From Streptomyces griseoincarnatus (GTDB taxonomy: Bacteria > Actinomycetota > Actinomycetes > Streptomycetales > Streptomycetaceae), in contig BMTH01000016.1 in the NCBI GenBank assembly GCA_014649575.1, forward strand, positions 1-64,000: DNA of 64,000 nt, written 5' to 3'. The notes beneath the pieces are model-generated. The model made no database searches, was not told the DNA's origin, and saw only the letters and a program-made list of their open reading frames with translations. Made by a program: the position numbers and the translations under genes. Shown piece after piece: positions 56,415 to 64,000 of this stretch; positions within the stretch are counted from its first letter, which is position 1; each line of letters opens with the position of its first letter.

Positions 56415-56944
56415 TGCTCTCCCCCTCTTCCCCCCGGTTCGTGCCGGTGTTTCCTTCGCGCATGGTGCCCGCTGCCACGTCCCGTCCGGCTACCCACAGG
56501 GATGCCACCGGGACGGGTCTCAGTTCCCGGGGTGGGGGCGCGCGGGAGCAACAGGGCGCGTGCGGCGTCGCACGCCCAGTCGCTTGCGCTCCAGTGTCCC
56601 ACCGGTCGGCCCCCCGGCCGAACGGAACCCCGGAACCCGCGCACCGTGTGAACCGGACCGGTACGACCGTCCCACCGTCTTCTTGTCCTACCACCCCGGC
56701 GCCCGGACGCGGGGGTGTCCGTGGCCACATCACCCCTGCGCGGTCACCCGTGTCGTGAACGGGGGCCGGGGTCATCGCAAGGGTGTACGGGGATTCCGGG
56801 GCGCGTACCGGAATGGTCACTTCCGTGCCACAGCGGCCGGGCCTCCGTTGATCGGGCCGTCCGCCGTGCAGGAACGTGGTGCGCGGCGGCGGCCCGTCCT
56901 CTCACGGGGGTGTGGACGGGCCGCCGTGTCGCCGCTCGGGCGGC
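56415..56944. other. 530-bp intergenic region before the XRE-DUF2690 gene
   Basis: Contains the DUF2690 gene promoter and the terminator of folD-DUF3017. Open frames on both strands exist, but none has a ribosome site and plausible protein composition. No repeat was recognised. Confidence 0.5.
56888..56925 (-). terminator. Terminator of the folD-DUF3017 operon
   Basis: A 12-bp perfect stem GGCGGCCCGTCC / GGACGGGCCGCC with a 14-base loop, 19 bases after the DUF3017 stop. Confidence 0.75.
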
Positions 56945-57451
56945 TCAGCTGTCGACCGTGAAGTGCAGCATGTCCTGCAGCCACGGGAACCGCAGCAGCG
57001 GATCCGGCTGCATCATCAGCGCCAGCAGCACGATCACCAGGCCCAGGCCGCCGTAGGTGACGATGTCGGTGAAGCGGGAGCGCACGGCGAGCATGCCGAC
57101 GTCCGGCACCGTCCAGCGCAGCACCGCCCCGGCCACCAGCGCCACGCCGATCAGCAGCAGCCCGACCCGGAACACGTCCAGCGCGGTCAGCAGCAGGCCC
57201 AGGCCCACGGTGAGCAGCACGGCCAGGATCGGCCACTGCCGGGCGGGCGCGGGGGCGTCGCCGGGGGCCGCGCGACCGCCGCCCTCGGGGCGCGCGGTGT
57301 CCCGCGTGAACAGCGGGAACCTGCGGGTGGCGCGGCGCGGGGCGCCCTCGGCGTCGGGCGCGCTGACCGCGTCGCGCACGGTGACGTCCTCGGGGGACTC
57401 CTCCGCCGCGGGGGCCCCGGGGGCGTCCGGTGCCTTCCGCTCAGCCGACAC
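56945..57451 (-). CDS. DUF3017 membrane protein
   Basis: 168 residues. About 70 disordered acidic/Pro-rich residues, then three membrane helices (WPILAVLLTVGLGLLLTALD; GLLLIGVALVAGAVLRWTV; IVTYGGLGLVIVLLALMMQ). The order folD-DUF3017 is conserved in streptomycetes, from memory. Function unknown. GTG start overlaps the folD stop by 11 bases. Confidence 0.85.
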   Translation of the reverse strand: MSAERKAPDAPGAPAAEESPEDVTVRDAVSAPDAEGAPRRATRRFPLFTRDTARPEGGGRAAPGDAPAPARQWPILAVLLTVGLGLLLTALDVFRVGLLLIGVALVAGAVLRWTVPDVGMLAVRSRFTDIVTYGGLGLVIVLLALMMQPDPLLRFPWLQDMLHFTVDS

Positions 57452-58295
57452 TGCGCTCCGCCGCCTCGACCACGTTGACGAGCAGCTGCGCCCGGGTCAT
57501 CGGGCCGACGCCGCCGGGGTTGGGCGCGACCCAGCCGGCCACCTCGGCCACGCCCGGGTGGACGTCGCCGACGATCTTGCCCTCGGCGCTGCGGGAGACG
57601 CCGACGTCCAGGACGGCCGCGCCAGGCTTGACGTCCTCGGGACGGATCAGGTGGGCGCTGCCGGCGGCGGCGATGACGATGTCCGCGCGCTTGAGGTGCG
57701 CGGACAGGTCGCGGGTGCCGGTGTGGCACTGGGTCACGGTGGCGTTCTCGCTGCGCCGGGTCAGCAGCAGCGGCATCGGACGGCCGATGGTGACGCCGCG
57801 TCCGACGACCACGACCTCGGCACCCTTGATCTCCACGCCGTGGCGGCGCAGCAGCGTGATGATGCCGTTCGGCGTACAGGGCAGCGGGGCGGGCTCGTTG
57901 AGGACGAGACGGCCGAGGTTCATCGGGTGGAGGCCGTCGGCGTCCTTCTCCGGGTCCATCAGCTCGAGGATGCGGTTCTCGTCGATGCCCTTGGGGAGCG
58001 GCAGCTGGACGATGTAGCCGGTGCAGGCCGGGTCCTCGTTCAGCTCGCGGACGACCGCCTCGATCTCCTCCTGCGTGGCGGTGGCGGGCAGTTCGCGCTG
58101 GATGGAGGCGATGCCCACCTGGGCGCAGTCGCGGTGCTTGCCGGCGACGTACTTCTGGCTCCCGGGGTCGTCCCCCACGAGGATCGTGCCGAGGCCGGGC
58201 GTGACGCCCTTCTCCTTCAGCGCCGCCACGCGGGCGGTCAGATCGGACTTGATCTCGGCTGCGGTGGCCTTGCCATCGAGAATCTGGGCGGTCAT
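57441..58295 (-). CDS. folD: Methylenetetrahydrofolate dehydrogenase/cyclohydrolase FolD
   Basis: 284 residues. Motifs GYIVQLPLPKGIDENR, DADGLHPMNLGRL, VVGRGVTIGRPMPLLL and APNPGGVGPMTRAQ are all diagnostic; the catalytic Lys is in SQKYVAGKHRDC. It makes 10-formyl-THF, the donor used by PurN and PurH, also encoded here. ATG with GAGGATGGGG upstream; first gene of a pair with DUF3017. Confidence 0.96.
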   Translation of the reverse strand: MTAQILDGKATAAEIKSDLTARVAALKEKGVTPGLGTILVGDDPGSQKYVAGKHRDCAQVGIASIQRELPATATQEEIEAVVRELNEDPACTGYIVQLPLPKGIDENRILELMDPEKDADGLHPMNLGRLVLNEPAPLPCTPNGIITLLRRHGVEIKGAEVVVVGRGVTIGRPMPLLLTRRSENATVTQCHTGTRDLSAHLKRADIVIAAAGSAHLIRPEDVKPGAAVLDVGVSRSAEGKIVGDVHPGVAEVAGWVAPNPGGVGPMTRAQLLVNVVEAAERSVG

Positions 58296-58410
58296 GACCC
58301 CATCCTCGCGGATGACCGGTCCCCTGTTCCAATCAGCCCGCATTCCGGTCGGCCGCGACGTCGGGAGCGGGCATTCGCTCACCATCGGTGGCGATACGAG
58401 CAAGATCGCA

Positions 58411-58429
58411 TTGTTGCACTTGCACAACA
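58411..58429. promoter_or_regulatory. AT-rich TTGCAC direct repeat in the folD upstream region
   Basis: TTGTTGCACTTGCACAACA contains TTGCAC twice, six bases apart, flanked by TTGT and ACAA. It stands out from its GC-rich surroundings in the gap between folD and the rightward membrane-protein gene. Candidate operator; the regulator is unknown. Confidence 0.35.
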
Positions 58430-58587
58430 CATATGTCGTACGGCTGGACAAGGAAAGGAACGGTCAAGAACGATGAACGCACAGTGCCGCGGGCAGAACC
58501 GGGGGGACGGACCGCATCTGTAGTACTTCCTCCGCGCCGTGCCTCGCGTCGTCCCCGCAACTGAAGCGCAACGGAGGAAGAACCGCC

Positions 58588-59175
58588 ATGAGTTTCGGCG
58601 ACCCGAACAACCCCTACGGGCAGCCGCCCCAGCAGCCCCAGGCCGGCCCCGGCTACGGCTACCCCCAGCAGCCCGGCCAGCCCGCGCAGCCCGGATACGG
58701 CTACCCGTCGGCGCCCCCGGTGGGCCAGCCCTACGGCGGCGGTTACGTCCCCACCCAGATGCCCGGCATCACGCGCGCCGCGCAAGTCCTGGTCGGCGTG
58801 ATCGCGCTCGCACACGTCGTCATCGCGGCCGTGTACGGCGTGGCGCTGGCGCAGTGGGACGAGTCGATGCGCCAGGCCGACCTCACGGCCGAGGCCGAGC
58901 AGTACGCCGACCTGGGCAAGGGCGTCATCGTCTTCTTCGCCGGCCTGGCCGCCGTCTTCGCCATCCTCGGCCTGGTCCTCCTGCTCCAGTACGCCAAGGG
59001 CGGCAGCTCGGTCCGCGTCTGCTCGATCGTGTACGCCTCGTTCGCGATCGTCAGTGGTCTCTTCGCGCTGGCCATCTACCTGCTCGGCCTGGTCATCTGG
59101 GTCGTGTCGATCCTGGTGATCGTGTTCTGCGCGAAGCGGGCGAGCGCCGAGTGGTTCCGGCGCCCGAAGTACTGA
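58588..59175 (+). CDS. Membrane protein with Pro/Gln/Gly/Tyr-rich N-terminus
   Basis: 195 residues. The first 60 residues are low-complexity (NPYGQPPQQPQAGPGYGYPQ and so on), then four membrane helices (AAQVLVGVIALAHVVIAAVY; GVIVFFAGLAAVFAILGLVL; VCSIVYASFAIVSGLFALAI; YLLGLVIWVVSILVIVFCAK). No enzymatic motif. The type is common in Streptomyces and of unknown role. ATG with GGAGGAAG eight bases upstream. Followed by a hairpin. Confidence 0.82.
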   Translation: MSFGDPNNPYGQPPQQPQAGPGYGYPQQPGQPAQPGYGYPSAPPVGQPYGGGYVPTQMPGITRAAQVLVGVIALAHVVIAAVYGVALAQWDESMRQADLTAEAEQYADLGKGVIVFFAGLAAVFAILGLVLLLQYAKGGSSVRVCSIVYASFAIVSGLFALAIYLLGLVIWVVSILVIVFCAKRASAEWFRRPKY

Positions 59176-59210
59176 CCACGGGTGACCGTCCCGCCGACGG
59201 TCCACCACAA

Positions 59211-59244
59211 GGCCGTGTCCGCCCCGTACAGGGGGGACACGGCC
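59211..59244 (+). terminator. Terminator after the Pro/Gln-rich membrane protein gene
   Basis: GGCCGTGTCC / GGACACGGCC (10 bp) with an internal CCCC/GGGG extension, 36 bases after the stop. Confidence 0.8.
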
Positions 59245-59382
59245 TCGGTGTTTCCGGCGCCGGACCCGTCCGGTTCGCGCCGGTCCCGCCGCTCATCCCG
59301 CCGCGCACCCGTGTCGCACCCGAAGGGGGCCACCTGGGACCCGATCCGGTCCCCGCGCCCCTGCTGACGCGGCACGCACGAC

Positions 59383-59422
59383 GGCGGTGGCCCCGGTCCG
59401 GGTGAGGACCGGGGCCACCGCC
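59383..59422 (-). terminator. Terminator of purN-purH
   Basis: A perfect 17-bp stem (GGCGGTGGCCCCGGTCC with its complement) and six-base loop. It lies about 95 bases beyond the purH stop, separated by short repeats. Confidence 0.85.
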
Positions 59423-59426
59423 CTCC

Positions 59427-59518
59427 GGCTCAGGGCTGAGGGCTCCGTGCTCAGGGGGCTCCGTGCTCAGGGCTCCGGGCTCAGAGCTCAGGGCTCCGGG
59501 CTCAGAGCTCGCGGCTCA
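59427..59518. repeat. Short tandem repeats ending at the purH stop
   Basis: Irregular repeats of gggctccg(t/g)gctcag and cagagctcagggctccgg units fill the space between the purH stop codon and the terminator. They may be length-variable. Confidence 0.7.
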
Positions 59519-61078
59519 GTGGAAGAAGTGCCGCGTCCCCGTGAAGTACATCGTCACGCCCGCCTTCTCCGCGGCCTCGACCACCAGCTCGTCGCGGACC
59601 GAACCGCCCGGCTGGACGACCGCCTTCACGCCGGCCTCGGTGAGGATCTCCAGACCGTCGGGGAAGGGGAAGAACGCGTCGGAGGCGGCGAAGGAGCCGC
59701 GGGCGCGCTCGGCGCCGGCCCGCTCGACCGCCAGCTTCGCGGAGTCGACGCGGTTCACCTGGCCCATGCCGACGCCGACCGACGCGCCGTCCTTGGCGAG
59801 CAGGATCGCGTTGGACTTCACCGCGCGGCAGGCCTTCCAGGCGAACGCCAGGTCGGCCAGGTCGGCCTCCGACAGGGCCTCGCCGGTGGCCAGTGTCCAG
59901 GTCGCCGGGTCGTCGCCCTCGGCCTGGAGCCGGTCGGTGACCTGGAGCAGCGCGCCGCCGTCGATGGGCTTGACCTCGACCGGGGCGGACGGCGCCTCGG
60001 GGGCGCGCAGCACGCGGATGTTCTTCTTCTTGGTGAGCGCCTCGAGAGCGCCGTCCTCGTAGTCCGGGGCGACGATGACCTCGGTGAAGATCTCCGCGAC
60101 CTGCTCGGCCATCTCCTTGGACACCGGGCGGTTCACGGCGATCACGCCGCCGAACGCGGACAGCGGGTCGCAGGCGTGCGCCTTGCGGTGCGCCTCGGCG
60201 ACGTCCGCGCCGACCGCGATGCCGCACGGGTTGGCGTGCTTGATGATCGCGACGGCCGGGGCGTCGTGGTCGTACGCGGCACGGAGCGCGGCGTCCGTGT
60301 CCGTGTAGTTGTTGTACGACATCTCCTTGCCGTGCAGCTGCTCGGCCTCGGCGAGGCCGCCCGTGCCCGACACGTAGAGCGCGGCCGGCTGGTGCGGGTT
60401 CTCGCCGTAGCGGAGGGTGTTCTTGCGCTCCCAGGTGGCGCCGAGGAAGTCGGGGAACTGCGAGTCGTCGACGGGTGCGTACTCGGAGGCGAACCAGGAG
60501 GCGACGGCCACGTCGTACGCGGCCGTGTGCTGGAAGGCCTCGGCGGCGAGCCGCTTGCGGGTGGCGAGGTCGAAGCCGCCGTCCCGGACCGCGGCGAGGA
60601 CGTCGCCGTAGCGGGCGGGGCTGGTGACGACGGCGACCGACGGGTGGTTCTTGGCGGCGGCGCGGACCATCGAGGGGCCGCCGATGTCGATCTGCTCCAC
60701 GCACTCGTCGGGCGAGGCGCCGGAGGCGACGGTCTCACGGAACGGGTAGAGGTTCACGACGACCAGGTCGAACGGCTCCACGCCGAGCTCCTTGAGCTGC
60801 TGCTCGTGGTCGGCGAGACGCAGGTCGGCGAGGATGCCGGCGTGCACCTTGGGGTGCAGCGTCTTGACCCGGCCGTCCAGGCACTCGGGGAAACCGGTCA
60901 GCTCCTCGACCTTGGTCACGGGGACGCCCGCGGCGGCGATCTTGGCGGCGGTGGACCCGGTGGAGACCAGCTCCACCCCGGCCTCGTGCAGGCCGCGCGC
61001 GAGATCCTCGAGGCCGGTCTTGTCGTAGACGCTGACGAGCGCCCGTCGAATGGCCCGCTTGTTGCTCTCGGCGGTCAC
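59516..61078 (-). CDS. purH: Bifunctional AICAR formyltransferase / IMP cyclohydrolase PurH
   Basis: 520 residues. N-terminal cyclohydrolase (MGS-like) domain: RRALVSVYDKTGLEDLARGL, ELVSTGSTAAKI and GRVKTLHPKVHAGIL. C-terminal transformylase domain: RYGENPHQPAALY, IIKHANPCGIAVG and QPGGSVRDELVVEAA. It formylates AICAR (ZMP) and closes the ring to IMP, the last two steps of purine synthesis. GTG overlaps the purN stop (GTGA). Its substrate is the ligand type of the riboswitch in front of glyA. Confidence 0.97.
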   Translation of the reverse strand: MTAESNKRAIRRALVSVYDKTGLEDLARGLHEAGVELVSTGSTAAKIAAAGVPVTKVEELTGFPECLDGRVKTLHPKVHAGILADLRLADHEQQLKELGVEPFDLVVVNLYPFRETVASGASPDECVEQIDIGGPSMVRAAAKNHPSVAVVTSPARYGDVLAAVRDGGFDLATRKRLAAEAFQHTAAYDVAVASWFASEYAPVDDSQFPDFLGATWERKNTLRYGENPHQPAALYVSGTGGLAEAEQLHGKEMSYNNYTDTDAALRAAYDHDAPAVAIIKHANPCGIAVGADVAEAHRKAHACDPLSAFGGVIAVNRPVSKEMAEQVAEIFTEVIVAPDYEDGALEALTKKKNIRVLRAPEAPSAPVEVKPIDGGALLQVTDRLQAEGDDPATWTLATGEALSEADLADLAFAWKACRAVKSNAILLAKDGASVGVGMGQVNRVDSAKLAVERAGAERARGSFAASDAFFPFPDGLEILTEAGVKAVVQPGGSVRDELVVEAAEKAGVTMYFTGTRHFFH

Positions 61079-61716
61079 TGGATAACTACCTTTCGTCCCT
61101 CGATGCGATAGCCGTTGCGGGCGAGGCGCCCCACGACCTCGACGAGCAGCCTTCGCTCGACTTCCTTGATGCGCTCGTGCAGAGCGCTCTCGTCGTCCTC
61201 GTCCCGGACCTCCACCACGCCCTGCGCGATGATCGGCCCGGTGTCGACGCCGTCGTCGACGAAGTGGACGGTGCAGCCGGTGACCTTGGCGCCGTACGCG
61301 AGCGCGTCCCGTACGCCGTGGGCTCCCGGGAAACTGGGCAGCAGGGCGGGGTGGGTGTTCACGAACCGCCCGCCGAAGCGCGCGAGGAACTCCTTCCCCA
61401 CGATCTTCATGAACCCGGCGGACACCACGAGGTCGGGCTCGTACGCGGCGACGGCCTCGGCGAGCGCCGCGTCCCACTCCTCGCGGGTGGGGTGGTCCTT
61501 GACCTTGCACACGAAGGTCGGCAGCCCGGCCCGCTCGGCTCGGGCCAGCCCCTCGATGCCGTCGCGGTCGGCGCCGACGGCGACGACCTCGGCCCCGTAG
61601 GCGTCGGGTCCGACGGCGGCGATCTCGTCGAGGAGCGCCTGCAGGTTGGTGCCGGATCCGGAGACCAGCACGACGAGACGGCGCCTGGCGCGCTCGGCCA
61701 CGGGCTTGGCGGCCAC
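61075..61716 (-). CDS. purN: Phosphoribosylglycinamide formyltransferase PurN
   Basis: 213 residues. Motifs VLVSGSGTNLQALLDEI, SAGFMKIVG, NTHPALLPSFPGAHGV and VHFVDDGVDTGPII contain the catalytic Asn-His-Asp set. Transfers the formyl group from 10-formyl-THF to GAR. GTG with AAAGGG upstream; the frame is open further but without similarity. Operon with purH. Confidence 0.96.
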   Translation of the reverse strand: MAAKPVAERARRRLVVLVSGSGTNLQALLDEIAAVGPDAYGAEVVAVGADRDGIEGLARAERAGLPTFVCKVKDHPTREEWDAALAEAVAAYEPDLVVSAGFMKIVGKEFLARFGGRFVNTHPALLPSFPGAHGVRDALAYGAKVTGCTVHFVDDGVDTGPIIAQGVVEVRDEDDESALHERIKEVERRLLVEVVGRLARNGYRIEGRKVVIQ

Positions 61717-62102
61717 GGTGGGGCCCTTTCTCGGGGAGCGTCTGTACGGCCGGCGGCACAGCGCTTTGTACATTCCTACGAATGCTTCGCGCCCCCTGAT
61801 ACGGGGAAGCCTACGAAGCGGCCGACCGGCAGCAACGATACCGGCACTCCCGACGGGCCCCCACGGGACGGGGGCGTGGCCGGAAGGTAGCGTCTGGTAG
61901 GAGCCGGCCGGGGTACGAGCCGATGGACACCGGGGCGCACGGGAACGCCGACAGCGCACCGTTCGTTCACAGGGCGACGGACCCGGGCCGCGCGGAGCTG
62001 ACGGAAACGCACCAGCTCACCGCTCACTCGTAGTCGATACGTCGTGCGAGGCGGTCACACCGCACTCACGCCGTGCTTCACAAAGGGGAAGACGCTCACT
62101 TG
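61717..62102. other. purN upstream / divergent intergenic region
   Basis: 386 bases between purN and a rightward membrane-protein gene. The octamer CCTACGAA occurs at 61775-61782 and 61810-61817, 35 bp apart, in the likely purN promoter, and could be an operator pair. Nothing else was recognised. Confidence 0.4.
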
Positions 62103-62915
62103 ATGCCGGACCGCAGCCTGCGACTCCTCACGTTCCCCCAGCAGTCGGCCCAGGGAGGGGAGCGTGGCGCCGTGCTGCTGCGGGAGCGCCCCTCCTCGCC
62201 GCCCGACGCCTCCCGAGGCGACGGCGACGACCGCCGTGACGGCCAGGGTCAGGACTCCCGGGACGGTCGGGGGTCGGGCCAGGACGACAACCCGTTCGCG
62301 CCCCCTCCGGAGGGCACGCCCGACCGCCCCTGGCAGCCGCGCCACCCCTCGGGCGGCGACGGTGAGGGCGGCGGCCGCTCCCCGTGGGGCCGCAACTGGA
62401 GCGACCGGCAGCCCGGCCGCTCCTCCGGCGGCTTCGGCGAGCGTCCGCGCGGCCCCGAGGGGCAGGGCGGCGGCCAGCAGGGACAGGGCGGCGGCCAGCA
62501 GGGTCCGGGCATGCGCTGGGACCCCACGGACCCGGCCCAGCGCCGCGCGCGCTACGCCCTGCTGGGCGGTATGTGGGCCTTCTTCTTCGCCCTGTTCAAC
62601 TGGCCGTACCTGGCGCTGCTGCTGGGCGCGCTCGCCCTGTACTGGAGCATCAGCGCCCTGCGCGCCAAACCCCGCGGGCAGGACCCGGACGCCCCGGCGT
62701 CCGAGCAGAAGGGCCGCCCGCAGACCACGGCGGCGGTGAGCGGCCTGGTCACGGCCGGCCTGGCGCTGCTGCTGGTGGCCGGGGTCTTCGGCGCCCGCCT
62801 GGTCTACAGCGACTACTACGAGTGCACCAGCGACGCCCTCACGCAGCAGGCACGCCAGTCCTGCGGGGACCACCTGCCGCAACAGCTGCGGGGCCTGCTG
62901 GACGAGGAAGGCTGA
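62103..62915 (+). CDS. Membrane protein with disordered Gly/Gln/Pro N-terminus
   Basis: 270 residues. The first 135 are disordered (DDRRDGQGQDSRDGRGSGQD, EGQGGGQQGQGGGQQGPGMR). Two hydrophobic segments follow closely (YALLGGMWAFFFALFNWPYL; ALLLGALALYWSISAL), then a third (AAVSGLVTAGLALLLVAGVF), and an outside tail with a conserved-looking end (YSDYYECTSDALTQQARQSC). Function unknown. The start is uncertain: TTGATG at 62100-62105, or a GTG at 62073, all in frame. Confidence 0.75.
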   Translation: MPDRSLRLLTFPQQSAQGGERGAVLLRERPSSPPDASRGDGDDRRDGQGQDSRDGRGSGQDDNPFAPPPEGTPDRPWQPRHPSGGDGEGGGRSPWGRNWSDRQPGRSSGGFGERPRGPEGQGGGQQGQGGGQQGPGMRWDPTDPAQRRARYALLGGMWAFFFALFNWPYLALLLGALALYWSISALRAKPRGQDPDAPASEQKGRPQTTAAVSGLVTAGLALLLVAGVFGARLVYSDYYECTSDALTQQARQSCGDHLPQQLRGLLDEEG

Positions 62916-62947
62916 CGGGTCGCCCTCCGGACGTTTCTCGGATCGCG

Positions 62948-62989
62948 CCGCACCCCGCCCGCCCGCTCACGCGGGTGGGCGGGGTGCGG
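62948..62989 (+). terminator. Terminator hairpin after the 270-residue membrane protein
   Basis: A 19-bp GC stem with one G-T pair and a four-base loop. Its right arm (gcgggtgggcggggtgcgg) resembles the 3' end of the DUF6350 gene at 63281-63305. Confidence 0.75.
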
Positions 62990-63252
62990 TGTTCTCGGAG
63001 CCGGAGGGTGAGGGGCCGCGAGGTCGCTCACGGGCTCAGGGCGGTCGGGGAGCTCGCGTGGGGGGCGCGGGTTCCGGTGCCGTCCGGGGCCGAGCGCCAT
63101 CGGCGGAACGCGAGGGCGGAAGGTTCCGCCAGCGCGGCGGGCCGGCGCGGATCGCGTCGTCCCCGGCCCGACGGGCGGGCTGGGGCCGGCGGTCGTGTCG
63201 CTGCCGTCCCGGTCGTCGCTGTCGAGGTCGGGAAGCAGCTACGGCTGCTCGT
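62962..63252 (-). pseudogene. Decayed duplicate of the DUF6350 gene 3' end
   Basis: Translated on the minus strand, fragments align in order with the C-terminus of the neighbouring DUF6350 protein: DEQP*LLPDLDSDDRDG versus DEPYLLLDDDDGDDRAHG, and RPEPVSDLAAPHPPAP versus RPEPLDDLPTPSPPAAP. The DNA around the stop codon (gctcacgcggg(t/c)gggcgggg) is repeated too. Stops and frameshifts rule out function. High GC raises the chance of coincidental similarity, but the co-linear order argues for a tandem duplication remnant. Confidence 0.5.
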
Positions 63253-63279
63253 CACGGGCGGCGGTCGCGCTTCCCGCGC

Positions 63280-64000
63280 TCACGCGGGCGGGCGGGGTTC
63301 GGTGTCCCCGGGTGCGGCGGGGGGTGAGGGGGTGGGGAGGTCGTCCAAGGGCTCGGGGCGCGGGCGGAGGCCGAAGGGGTCTGTGCCGTCATGGAGGTCA
63401 CGGAGGTCACCGGGGGCGCCGTGGGCGCGGTCGTCGCCGTCGTCGTCATCGAGGAGCAGGTAGGGCTCGTCGGCGGCGACGGGCGCGGGGGCGGGGGCGC
63501 TTCGTCCGGGCTTCCGCTTGAACCAGGTGCGACGGGGGAGCCGTTCCCTCCGGGCTGGGCGCGGGAGGGCCGGACGGCGCCGGGGGGCGACCACACGGTC
63601 CGCACGACGCTCGCCCCTCCTGTACGACCGGCGCAGGCGCCACGCCCGTACGGTCAGGGCCGTCGCGGCGGCCGTCAGCCCGAGCCACACCGCCGTCGCC
63701 AGGCCCACCTGCCACCACACCGGGCCGAACCGGGCCAGCGCGGCCGTGCCCAGGGGGCCGCCCGCCAGCCCGGCGAGCAGCGCCATCAGCACCCCGCACA
63801 GCCCCGCCGCGAACGCCGCCGCACCGGCGGTCCGCCCGGTCGTCCAGACGCCGAAGCGTCCGCCGCCCGTCACGGACCCCCGCCCCACGAACCACCCCAC
63901 CACGACCCCCGCCGTCAGCGGCAGCGCCACGACCGTCCCGTGCAGCGCCGTGCCCGCGCCCGGGTCCGGCACCGCCGCCAGCAGCGGGAACGGCGGCAGC
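63280..64000 (-). CDS. DUF6350-type integral membrane protein, C-terminal part
   Basis: The gene enters from the right edge; 239 codons are visible. Three hydrophobic segments (GTVVALPLTAGVVVGWFVGR; GAAAFAAGLCGVLMALLAGL; WWQVGLATAVWLGLTAAATA) are followed by a basic region (RRSYRRGERRADRVVAPRRR) and an acidic/Pro-rich tail (DEPYLLLDDDDGDDRAHG). The position next to purN and the layout agree with the cell-envelope membrane proteins called DUF6350 in streptomycetes. Function unknown. Confidence 0.7.
   Translation of the reverse strand, partial: LPPFPLLAAVPDPGAGTALHGTVVALPLTAGVVVGWFVGRGSVTGGGRFGVWTTGRTAGAAAFAAGLCGVLMALLAGLAGGPLGTAALARFGPVWWQVGLATAVWLGLTAAATALTVRAWRLRRSYRRGERRADRVVAPRRRPALPRPARRERLPRRTWFKRKPGRSAPAPAPVAADEPYLLLDDDDGDDRAHGAPGDLRDLHDGTDPFGLRPRPEPLDDLPTPSPPAAPGDTEPRPPA

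Noticed and set aside
56386..56820. 144-residue minus-strand open frame upstream of the DUF2690 gene
   Set aside because: No ribosome site, atypical composition, and it overlaps the true start of the DUF2690 gene.

Overview
The window is chromosomal DNA of a Streptomyces or very close relative. It has very high G+C with strong third-position GC bias, many GTG starts, tight ATGA/GTGA gene overlaps, XRE-DUF2690 and DUF3017 proteins, and a gene order that matches, from memory, the conserved core of S. coelicolor around SCO4869 to SCO4812 (sdh, DacA-like carboxypeptidase, trpS, glyA, bet/pro, mdh, folD, purH, purN). No rRNA, tRNA, prophage, insertion sequence, CRISPR array or large biosynthetic cluster was found.

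Layout, left to right. 0-10 kb: the N-terminus of an acyl-CoA mutase, a lipoprotein L,D-transpeptidase, two paralogous ECF-sigma plus membrane-protein cassettes, three small hypotheticals, a GH20 hexosaminidase and a urate-pathway OHCU decarboxylase. 10-14 kb: the succinate dehydrogenase operon sdhCDAB with a strong terminator. 14-26 kb: two two-component systems (one with a 47-codon coupled ORF between kinase and regulator), an FAD monooxygenase with an MFS pump, a small membrane protein-DCC protein-TetR operon behind a double-palindrome promoter, and an MMPL exporter. 26-35 kb: a 174-bp tandem repeat, a membrane phosphoesterase, a DacA-type carboxypeptidase, and a divergent cluster (YihY, GtrA, UbiA, PAP2 | DprE1-like, DprE2-like) containing the parts of a mycobacterial-type polyprenyl-phospho-arabinose pathway. 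35-42 kb: trpS, glyA under a ZTP riboswitch, a YgiC/YgiB-like pair, and a MocR regulator facing an AhpD-like protein. 42-50 kb: a five-gene glycine-betaine operon (aldehyde dehydrogenase, choline oxidase-type GMC enzyme, transport ATPase, fused double permease, binding protein). 50-54 kb: 43-bp tandem repeats and an uncharacterised three-gene operon in which two neighbours share an almost identical IGRADNSSFAFG motif. 54-64 kb: mdh, an XRE-DUF2690 protein, folD-DUF3017, a small membrane protein, purN-purH, another membrane protein, and a DUF6350 protein that runs off the end with a decayed copy of its own 3' end beside it.

How the genes fit together: glyA, folD, purN and purH form a one-carbon/purine set, and the glyA riboswitch senses ZTP/ZMP, whose ZMP part is the PurH substrate. 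Sdh and Mdh are TCA-cycle steps. The L,D-transpeptidase, carboxypeptidase, phosphoesterase and dpr-like cluster concern the cell envelope, and the bet/pro operon concerns osmoprotection. Best candidates for undescribed biology are the IGRADNSSFAFG operon, the dpr-like cluster in an organism not known for arabinogalactan, the repeat arrays, and the micro-ORF inside a two-component operon. Function calls rest on motif reading without database searches; start codons are the least certain element and alternatives are given.
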